Assembly: GCF_964340395.1 (NCBI RefSeq)
Contig: NC_135566.1
Location: forward strand, 9,863,501 to 9,927,500
Direction: 5' to 3'
Length of the DNA: 64,000 nt
Origin: Glandiceps talaboti
Lineage: Eukaryota > Hemichordata > Enteropneusta > Spengelidae
Positions 10,192 through 22,100 of the stretch are shown here, one piece after another. Position numbers and translations under genes: made by a program. Within the stretch, counting starts at the first letter, position 1. Every line of letters begins with the position of its first letter. Under the pieces are notes generated by a model. It was not told where the DNA came from, searched no databases, and worked only from the letters and a program-made list of their open reading frames with translations.

Positions 10192-13100
10192 CTCACACAC
10201 ACATTTTGTGACAGCTACTGAATTGAAGTGTATGCAGTTATAAATATTGAAACGGTTACATGTTAAAACCTTTATGGTCCTGATATGGGTTTTGTGGACA
10301 TTTTGTTTTGTACACATCTGCATTAAACAAGTCCATTTCTTCAAGAGTTGTGTAAAATGCCTGACCACATTTGAATTCTCATCTAGACAGCATGTTTCTT
10401 TTGTATCAGATATGTATGCCATCCTTAGATACACACTTAGCCATTTTTGTTTTCATCAAGAAATATTCATGAAAAAATATAAATGTCTACCTCTTACCTT
10501 ACCACTTCTGCTAATTCCCAGAATGCCTTTGCTATCAGCTTTAAGGGATGTGGTAAATATTGTGTGAGGTGAAACACGCACAGAACTGATATGGAACCCT
10601 GTTTCTAAGTCACACAATAGAAGCCAGCCATATTTTGTTAATATGAAGACCAAGCCATACAGTTCACTTATCTGTAAGCAAAACAGAATTTCAATATCAC
10701 AAAATATTTCAATTTTTTGCAACAGTTTGAAAATAAACATGTGACTGCAAAAGTCTGATAGTGGATGCTGTAAATTAACAAATAATTGCAGCACTGTGGG
10801 CTTTCAGTATGGCCTTTCGAAGGTGAAGGGCACAGATGAACAGTGGAACATAATGGATCTCTGTCTTTGATTTTGTCATGGTTCATCACCTGAAGTAGAT
10901 GACAGAATTATTGTGAGTCCAGCACCATCTGAGGTGATACATAACGTCATAAGTGACCTCATCTTCACACTAACAGTGTTTGTCATTTAATTCTACTACA
11001 CGTGAGGTTACAGCAGCTAGCTGTTTGAAAAGAAACAAGTACCAGGGGACAAAACGTTTGCAGGATGTAGTTTGTACAGAGGTCATATTTCAAAGGCTGG
11101 ATTTTTACTTTAAGATGATACTAGTAGTAACAAGTGTAGTAAGCTATATGAGTCTGACGGGACTTTTCCTTGAAGTTGATAGCAGTAATCAATACAAGTT
11201 TACTAAAGGCAGAAATAATTCTGACTAGACTTTTACTTTTAGGAAGAATGTGCCTCTGCCATATACTTGAATGTCTGAATTTCCATTTTACCACTGAAAG
11301 ATTGGATAGAAAGTCACTCTTTTGGATGTAACTTGAAAACCACTGATTGGAATTTGAATTGCTTTCATTTGAACATTGTTTCATCTACACAACCAAAGTA
11401 ATGTCTCAGTCAAATACCAAGGCAATTGGTCAGGTGTTTTCTAACTGTAAGTCATTTACACACACACACACACACACACACATTTTGTGACAGCTACAGC
11501 CCTACTGAATTACCTCAGTCTTGTTGTGCTAAAAAGGAAATCAATCTTTTATTTCCCAGAGAGTTAGGTAGTACTGTTTTTTGGTGGCCATATTGGATTC
11601 TAAAATGACTAAATATAGATCTCATCTTGACTTAAAAAATTTCTATAATGAGAGATATTTTTATATAAATTTTAACTGAGATTAGATTGGGGTTTTCTTG
11701 AACAGCAAAGGTTTAAAGAGATTATCCTCTGGAATGATGCATTCTATGTTAAGTAACAAAAGGTGACGTATATATATAACACCTTGTTGTCTGGTAGAAA
11801 ATGAGGCAGTTTCAATGAATTGACAGGGAGAGAGTGAACAAAAGTGATAACCCACCTGCAACGAAACCGGAAAGTCATGTTTGAATTCATCAGCTTGGGA
11901 AAAGTTGAGATCATCTGTGTGGTTACTAAGTGCAGAATTTCCAGCAATATGTGGGCCTAACTCAAGGATGTGAAGCTGGTGAGAGAAAACAATCACTGTG
12001 TTATAAAAAGTGACATTTTGTAGTGAACATCCATAGATCCTAGATCCTCCACCAACAATGAAGAGGGTGGAGGGTCTATGGTACCCCATATTGTGAATCA
12101 ATGCATTTGTTTTGACACATCAAATATTTGGTGGAATGGCACATTTTATTTTGATAGTCAGTGCATCCCTGGAATTATGTAGTTCATGAGGAAGTTAAAT
12201 TTGTGTAATTTCGAAATCTTTCAGCTGTTTTTGAAAGCATCAGTAAACTGCAAAAATTGTTATAACTCTATATGCTGTTGTTGTACTTGTGTACTCGTGT
12301 GTCTGCTAATTAGGCCTAATAAAAAAAATTGTGTGGTTCCGATTACACTCAATTTTAGAATAGGTGGGGTAGGTAGATTTTTTATTTTATTTTATCATAT
12401 ATTTTTTTTCATGTGTGAGTGTCTAGTTCAGGTTTTCCATTGTTTTCCAAATGGTCGCTGTGTTGTTTATTTCTTCCAATCACATGTACAGCCATTACAG
12501 ATTGGAAGAACAGTCTTATATTGTCTTTTTAAGTTGATGTCAGTTTCTGTATCCACTATTTCTCGTGAGACTTCATAATTTTTGCAATTTTAATATTTTT
12601 TTCTCGAGTGCATTAAAAAAAGTTTTGGGTCGACAGTGAAAAACTAGGTGGGGTTAGGTAACTGGAACCAAACAATTATTTTTTTCAGGCCTAACGTTTT
12701 GTATAAGAGTTCAGGATGCCATGGCCATGCCAATGCTACTGTTAGTTAAAAGAGTATTCCGCGGCCATATTGGATTCAGGTGGCCATATTGGATTCTAAA
12801 ATGACTACATTTTGATATCATTTTGACTTCTTTTTCAAAAAATTGGAATGGTGACCCAAGATTTTTTAAATTGATTTTAATTGAGAATAAGTTACAATTT
12901 TCTTGCAAAAAATAACAGCAATAAGTTTAGAGCATTTATTTTTGTAAGGTGCATACTAAGTTAAACAGTGTAATCATCCAGATAACTGTCAGTGTGTGAT
13001 ATCAAAATTTATAGCATGTAGTGTCTAATTTTCAAGTTGTTTATTAGGTAGTACCCACACATAGACACACACACACGCACGTGCATGCACGCACGCACGT

Positions 13101-16100
13101 ACACACACACAGACACACACACACACACATCTCTTTAACAAAATAAACTGTTGGGCATAACACATAGTCTCAGCTGTCCTGTCTTTGTTTTGATGTATTT
13201 CCAAACATGAAAAACAAGTCAAGCCACCACTGCTTAGAGTGTTAATTAAGATCAACATTGGTATTGAAAAAACAGAAACTGTGAGTTTTAACACAAAACA
13301 TAGTAAACAAAATTATGCTCTGTGGGACTTGATATTATAGTAATTATCAATAGGATTGAACAGTATCAGAACATCAGCTGTACTGAGAACATGGTGATGA
13401 TTAGAAAAGTCACCTGGGAATAAATAATTACTTATTTTGTGAAAAAAGCAAGGGCAAATACGACATCTTTTGCAGTATTAGCAGTAAACATGACTAAAAA
13501 TGATTTGAATCACACTTCAGCTGGATTTTTCAAGACGTACATAACATTGGAACATTTTTCTTTTCACTTTTGTGCAAAATTCAAACAACAGATTACCATA
13601 GTCAAAGACAAGTGAGCAAAAACAAATTGTGGTGTGTGGGTGGGTGATTGACTGAAAATACACACACATCGCACTCGTGAGAATTTAACAGGAGCTGCAA
13701 TTACTGACTTCTCTCTTTATCTAGATAATATCATCTTGTTATCTAGTTCACAAACACGGTTACAAAATTACATGAAGTAAACACATTACATATAAGTCAA
13801 TCACGTGCAAATTAGCAACAACAAAAAGTGGGTTGATTTTGTAACGTTGGCAAATAAAAACGATCTAGTGAAGTTAGCAAAAATTTGTGTTGAGTTTATT
13901 TTGTTAGATTTATATACAAATGTTAAACACAGACAAGGTTGTGCATTTCAAAATACACATATGTATGCAGGCAATATGTTGAATGCGAAGGAATGAACAG
14001 AAAGCTTGCTCCTTGTACTACAACCATAAGTTAGCTGTTACACCTTTGTGTGTGTGACAATTAAAAATTTATTTAATTTTAGTTTATACAGAATATTTTC
14101 ATAAGCCTGAACATTCCATTTCTCCTGGCATCTAGTTCACAAACCAGTGTTCAAATATGCTCACAGGAAATATCAGAGGATGTACGTCATCACCAGATTA
14201 CATGTGTATACTAAGGGGAGCACAGGAAATTGTCAGAATGTTTGTACTATGTGGGTATAAAGGATATCACACATTTTGAGTATAAATGGAATATCACTAC
14301 CAGGCAGGGGGTAACTTTTTAGCTGTATGAAGTAAATAGATGGGAAACTGATACTTTGAGTCTATGTACCAAATGAAAAGTACTACTAAAAGAGTCCACA
14401 AATTTCTTAAAAGTTAATCCTAAATTTTCGCTAACTTCATCAAGGGTATACTACTTGGGATTTGCTTTCAAGACAGTTTTGACTCTGTGAGTAGAAATTT
14501 TCATTTGATACTACAAATGTACAAACATTCTGGTCGGAGTCTTTATGTAGTAGTGTACACTTATCATAAGTTGTATACCTCATCATCATGATCCGATATT
14601 CTTTGGTATTTTTTCGTTATTTATATGCAAGATTTTTTGTTTCAGTTTCAATGATCAATATATTGCTCTTCTATTGAATGGTATGGTTCATGTTAGTCTA
14701 GTTCCTATACGATGTGTTACGATTAATACGATCATCTCCACTTACATGATATAGGGAAAGTCGTTATTCTAGCACAGAAATCTGTGCAACCCTCAACTGC
14801 ATTCATATCATGATTTTTTGTTTCAGGTTGGAGAGGTGGAGATCAGTTTATAAAGAGTAACTGTCTAAAGGAACTAACTAATTACAACTGCCTGTCAATT
14901 TGTGATGGATTACTACTGACATGCATCATTCACCCTTTGACCAGTGGGGGTAGCACAGATTTCTGTGCTAGAATAAGGACTTTCCCTATATGTGAATGGA
15001 GAGGATCGTAGTGATCGTAATGCGTTGTATAGGAACTAAACTTGGTTCATGTGACTTTACTGAAGTGTCATTTGGCTCAGGTAATTAAATATATCACTCT
15101 GTGAGTGCATCTAACATAACAACCTCTATCCTACCACCTGGGAAATAAAAATTATTGACTTCAAATATTTACGACCTCGTTTATGTTTCCTGTCTATCAC
15201 TTGTGTTTTCAGAGGAAAATGTCATGATGTGCAGAGACCCTGGTAATCCAGCACCATACTGCCATCTCTCCCTACACTTCCCATGCATGCTAACACTTCA
15301 CAATACAAATTAATTTATTTTTGACTGCAGACTGGTAATAACCTCGTTGACAACATATCACTAACTTTGAAATCTATTTGAATGGATTCGGTTTTCTCTA
15401 AAAACAAGTCAGCATTTTCTGTTTTGTCTTCAAAAAATGTTCAGTTTAATGTGTCACTAGCCGAGCTTTATAACATGTCAATTTTTTTTTCACATGAGTG
15501 AAAATAAGTACATAAAATTTTAATATGTCATACAAATTTCCACTCAAAAAGATGTAAACTCCACCTTCCTTAAACAGTTGTGAGGGCAAAATAGAAATAA
15601 ATATGCCTTTCTAAATTGTGCGTGGTAGATTTGATAAGATTTGTGGTGTAGAAAGACATTGGACAAATATTTCCTTCATGATATTAATGTTTATGAGTAT
15701 GGTTGTATAAAAGTCCATAATCGTTGATATTCCATTTATAGTTTGACTTTACTGTAGAATTACCAATTACTTCATAAGTATACCTCTAGAGGGCGCTATA
15801 TCTACCCAGCTGCTTTTCTTACAATTTCTGAGCATGCTCTTCATCAAAACCTGTGTGTTTGTTACTTGTCTGTGCTGTGTTCAAGCTGTACTTACCTTGC
15901 CTTGTTTCCCTGGTGTTCTTTGAGCTATGCAAACCACTGTAGACAGATTGGGGTTACTATTAAACCTGTATTCACAGAAAGCAACACTATAGGCCTCAAT
16001 ACATTGACTGAGTTGGTAGTCCTTTGAGAAGAGCTGAGTTACTCCATATATAAACCCAGTGTCCTGTGTATAAAAAAATATTGCATTGATTTAAATACAA

Positions 16101-19100
16101 CCATATAATCGCACGTAAAATTAAACTTTAAAAGAAAAATCCACATGGCTATGTTTCAATCCCAGTTCATCACATTAGTGTTATCCTAATAACGATTACA
16201 TGGGATCATTCTTTTGTTCTGTCCAACTTTTTCTATAGCTCTGACAAACGTTTTTCACATCCTAATTTGAAGTGGGTCAAAATGAAATGGAAACTTCACA
16301 GAAAATAAAAAAGTATGTATAAAAAAGTTTGGCTTGGTATGGTTAGTCCATGAAGGTATAAGGGGAGATATTCTCTTAAGCCTCCTTGGTTCCTCACAGC
16401 ATTATGAAATTGATAAAATTGACTCTGATATGTTTGTTATTGGTTTATTCTTTGTCAATTTTACTATTTAAAAGACAAATTAACTGAATCAGTTGGGAAT
16501 CAACACATTAGCTCACAAAATTAAGTCAAAAAATTGTCTCATTTTCTATCTGCAAAAAATAAATCAAGTCTTTCTACTAAAATTGCTGTATGCTAAAATA
16601 CATAGATCCAAGCAACGTAATAATCAGTCTGTAAGATACACCACCGTGACAGGGCGCCCTCACACATCCAGGAGGCCAGTGAGGGCAGAACGATTCAACG
16701 TATCTTACTGTCTATGAATAATATCTGTACCTCTTTATACAAACCAGTCAAGGCCATCCATCTCATTGTCTTGTCTGTCTTGTAGCTCACTAACTGACAC
16801 TTCTTCAGTCGATTATGCCTCTGAAAAACTCTAGAGGGCTCCCTTTCACCTGCAAAGTACAGCATACATAGAAGTCCAGTATTCTAAAATATGGCTTGCA
16901 CGAATTTGACCAAACAGCGGTGAATTGTTTAACTTGTAACTTAGAAACCAAAATTACCCAAAAGGAGATATTATAGTAACACTTTAAAACATATTATGCT
17001 TGTTAGTTTATTTTGTATCCCATACACACATGAAAATATTTTTTTTAGAAATGACCTATTTTCTGACTATACACAGATATTTCCCTCGTATCTATGACAG
17101 AACAACAAGAGTATGTTACATAAAAAACAACAGGTGGCATTCTGAGGTGACCAAGACATCTGTATGCCAATACCATTCAATAATCCAACTTATTATCGAT
17201 TTTTGGTCATTTGATATCTGCAGTTATTGCATTTGAAAAATTGGAAGAAAATTTGACAAAAATAGTTGCATAACTACAACAAATATTCATAAATAATTGA
17301 CGCTTAATATTAACCAGTATTATTTTGAAACCAAAATCACTGTCTATTTCTTTTATTTATCACCCAGCATATATAATACAATAGTGTAGAAATGTTACCT
17401 GTTATATTCCAGTGGTATACTTGTCGGTTGGTTACTATGGCAATGACCTCGGAATTGATCCAAGTCCAATATACTATTTGGTTCTCCATGGTACACATGT
17501 GTCTTCTTTTCCTTTGTTCTAAGTCAAATATTTCTATACTTCTTCCACCTAATTAATAGCAAAAGGTAGACATGTGACATGGTGGGGGCTAATCACCAGG
17601 TCTATGCAATTCTAAACATGAATATGAATTTCTACTCACAGAGTTTGAAAAATTTTGGAACTAGAATCCAAAATTTTTGCTAAAATCTTGTGAGCATTGT
17701 CAGGGGTATACTACTTTATTGTTACAAAAATGTTGCAGATATATTTTGTATGTACACTCCTCAAACGCCTGCATGGGTGACCTAGCAACATATCACCACA
17801 TAATCAGAACTGAAACTTCAAAACATTTTATCAGAAATCTTCGTACATAAACACAATTATAAACAATATTCAGTTTACTCTGTATGTTATTTTTGTATGC
17901 TTTACCATGTTTGCTATGGCATGTTGTTATACAATAACGATTGATCGATTAAAAATATTTTATTTTAAATTTTTTTAAATCAGTTTTATCACGGCCTAAA
18001 GGTACATGAAGTGATCCTGTCTATAAATTCATCATCAGACAATTATTTTGTGTCTTTAAGTGAGAAAATCAAGAGTTGAAGGATGACAAAATTTTCAAAT
18101 TATTCTTTCCAAAAAATGAATAGTTTATGCCACCAACCCATGTACATTGTCTGAAAAATCTTGCTCTCTTCTATATTTCTACTATGTTTGCTTAAATTGT
18201 CAATAGACATTAGTCATTTGTTTGATGTACAAAATTATCATTTGCTGTGATGCTCCTACACCACATCATGAGGAAAACATAACTGAAATTTCTGCAAAAA
18301 AGTTGATTTTTGGTAATTTTCATAAATTCAATGGTAGTACATGTAAATAACCTGGCAGTGGTATATGTTTTTGAGATGATTATAGTATTGCAAACTGTAA
18401 CTCAAATTGTGTAACAAGTTTAAACAAGTTACACTATGACTAACACGTTGGGTAAATATTGCCAAACACATCTGTCTCATCAGAGGTACTTGTAACCCAT
18501 ATGTTTATTGTTTATCAACGGGTCTGAGTAAAGCTCAATGACCCTTGACCTATGACCTTTTCTTACCTTTCAGTGCAAGCCATGGAGTGGTTGGATTCAT
18601 AGCAGCTGATTCGGCGATACTTGGCCAGCTACGCGGGTGTGGTGTTTTACTGTAAATGTTAACAATTGTCACCCTCTTTCTATTGTGTCGTTTTCTCCTG
18701 AATTCGTGACAGCAACATATCCATTTGTGTGATGTCATTGTCACCTTCTGTACATTGATCTGCTCCTGCTTGATTTCATAATCCCGGAGCTGTAGCATGA
18801 AAAATTATGAAGTATATTACTTTTAATACTTGTATTGATAAAAAAATCTGATATATTAAATATTCTAGTTTTATATGACAGGATGTACAGTGTAGAAAAA
18901 AAAAGTCATACTGCTGTTTTTTACCGTTTGATTTTTTTATACCAAAAATAAAAAGTGTACATTTAGAAATGATAGAGGACAAAAATCATAACATTTTATT
19001 CATACTGCTTAAAATATTAACCACAAATTTATAATATATTCTTTCTGGGACTCCATTATGAAAATATTACAAAAACCATAACTAGGCAAAATAAAAAAAA

Positions 19101-22100
19101 ATATGTGTTTCCAATAACCTGAACAACCCTATTTTAAGCTGCTGACCCTAAACATTTTTTTTTAAACATTTAAAACAAAATGTTAAGAAACTATGTCTTC
19201 TTGACCTTCGTGTATGTATATTTTCTTTCCTCAGTGATGTCTGCACATATATCATCAAACTATAACAGAGGGGGTATTCTGATTGACATTTCAATTGTTT
19301 TTTGGGTCGAAGCAATATTTAAAAAAAAATAAAAAAAATTGAAAAGGTATTAAAATGATAAAAAAAAAATTAATAAATTAAATCCTGACCTACCTACCCT
19401 ATTTTCTGAGGCCAAGTTATCGGAAACATATAATTATTTTTTTTTTGCCTTATGTAGTAAATGTTTAATGAGGTGAAAATTGAAACTATAAGTTTTGTAA
19501 AAGAGCTAAAAGGTTACACTTCCTGAATATTATCAGGACCAGTCAGCCAGGAAATCAGAACTGACATCAATATCCTGTGGTGTCACGTTTCATAGAAATA
19601 CAGAGATCATGTCATGCATTATCGTCATAAACCACAACCTCTTTTATGACATCATGCACAACACATTGTCAAGATTTTTGACGTCTTGGAAGAAAAAATG
19701 CAAGTAACTGGTTTGCAAGAATGGTCATATCACAAGCATCATCAAAATGCTGAAGTTGATTTTGAAAAAAAGACTAGTTACAGTAACTGAGGACTAATAC
19801 ATGAATATACACATTCAATGATTGGTTTGGGTATTTGTATTTTTATGAAACTGAATAATTCAGTAATATAATGTGAATCTCATTTAGTGAAAACTAAATG
19901 TCATCAACACATTTGAATTCAGTCTGGTGACTTCAATAACAAAATTCAATGCCTTGAAAATGATATAGACAGGAATCCATGTGGATGGGGTTTTAATTTG
20001 TTATTTCCCAAAATCACCAATCACCTTGATTCTAGGCTATCAAAATGAAGCATTTGAATTCTCCAAGACACCCCTAATTTGCTATGCTACTAATCTTAAC
20101 ACATCTGAATTCTGTCTTCTATAAAAAAAAAATCCACATAAACTACATTGTTCCAAGTCACCCCTAATTCACCATTCTTATTAATCTTAGTGTTAAAAGG
20201 TAAGACTAGCTACACTATTGTACATTTTCATTGATTAAGCAAATAGGGAGTCATGATATAGTGAATACGGAGTCATTATATTTGACCACATCACACTTTC
20301 ATCATTTTTTTGTGTGTTTTCATTTAACAGGTGTTTCTGGTTGTTGTAGCTCTAACAACGGTATGCTAATAATTCTTATGGAGATAAAATAACTAGGATG
20401 TCAGGCATTTCTTAGAAGTGGCTCAAGCAAATGTAGTGACTGTAGGCTTGATTAAACCATCACATGCAGTTCATGAATGACTGAATGACTGACTGAATAA
20501 ATGACTGACTGACTGACTGACTGACTGACTGAATGAATGAATGAATGAACGAACAAACAAATGAACAAATGAACGAACGAACGAACGAACGAACGAACGA
20601 ACGAACGAACGAACAAACAAACAAACAAACAAACGAACGAACGAATGAATGAATGACCACAATTGAGAACAAAGGTAAATACAAATGATCTCAATGTCAG
20701 GTTTCATCAAGTGTTTGTACAAATATTAACAACATTCAAGGCAACATATACTATAAATCATACAATCCTTGTATGATGTATTTCACCCAATATCACCCTT
20801 TTCTTCTCTCTCCCCATATTTTGGAGACTAGATTTTTGTAGTTTAATCTAATTCTGTCTATATAATTATATTCATTGTTTCATCTTACTGAACCTTTACA
20901 TGTAATAATCCCAGGGATATATTACATGTACTAAATAAATAAATCACAAGACAACTGTTTTTTACCTGGAAACTTATTTCTTATTTACATCTTGAGTGTT
21001 AAAATCTAAATATAGCTCAACTTAGCGTACAACAAATGTTGTGAAAGGCGTCTGCAGTTCCTTTTTTTTCATATTTATTGATATTGAAAAAGTAATACTC
21101 AATACTGAGATGAAAGTCATTTAATAATTATAATATTATTTCAGATACAAATACTTTCAACTTTTGTGCTCAACACACTATACCAGAATATTTCAAATAA
21201 TATAGGTTGATATTCTTAAATTACTCTAATAATATACTATAGTAATAAAATATAGGAGACACTTCATCATTGATGGCACAGCCATAAATCACAAGTCTAC
21301 TACACTTGACTTTGACCTTGACCATAATATCACCTTCATTTGTTAATATATAAACCAAATGGAATACAATTTACACATTGGTCTTGAAACATGTTTATCA
21401 ACATGTCTATCACTCGGCAATTACTGGAGGAATGTGTGTTATATTCATCACCCATCTCATATCAGATAGAATACCTACGAAAATACCTTTTTAAAAAAAA
21501 TGAAATTTCATCTATCAGTAAGGCATTATTAAATTACAAGCATCACAACTGATTTATGTTTTCAGAAGGGTTTTATATTTACAGCTGTCATATATATGCG
21601 AGTTCTTACCTGCCACGGGATTCTACACTATAAATTGAGTTCATGAGAGCTGACAATTCACAATCACCCTACAGTTTTACTACTTTCAGCACACATAAAT
21701 CAGTTTAAATTCTAGGGTTGGGCTTGGAATGCTGCCATAAATCTCAGTAGAAAATAAAGAACAGTGGACTGTCTGTGCAATGAAACATATTTTTAATAAA
21801 CCTAGGAAGTTGAGATCATGGGTAGGTATATAGTTAGAACCCCTAAATTATATTAGATTCAGACCTCTGATGAATGAACACACATATTTGCCCCAATTCT
21901 CACGATAATTATTATATTCAATACTAATATCTTTGGATTGACTGCATCATGTGCATGGAGATGATATTCTTTACAGTGTATACCTCAAGTACATATTTCA
22001 TTTTCTATACCATAGAAACAAGGAACCATGGATTGCTTGGGCTAGTGTTACATGTATTTGTTGAGCATTGGAAATATGAGTTAAAAATCCGCACTTGTTC

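Noticed and set aside
10456-10794. Long minus-strand frame read as one protein
   Set aside because: Only 10498-10671 is exon; the upstream part is intron read through the acceptor at 10672-10673.
18536-18560. Cluster of TGACC half-sites beside exon 2 of the clathrin-propeller gene
   Set aside because: Spacing between half-sites (two bases) is not a clean consensus arrangement except DR2-like, one half-site is imperfect, and it overlaps the region next to a donor site; too weak to call.
20452-20722. Three overlapping minus-strand frames rich in RSFV and SVSQ
   Set aside because: Open in all frames because the tetranucleotide array lacks stops; no coding signal.
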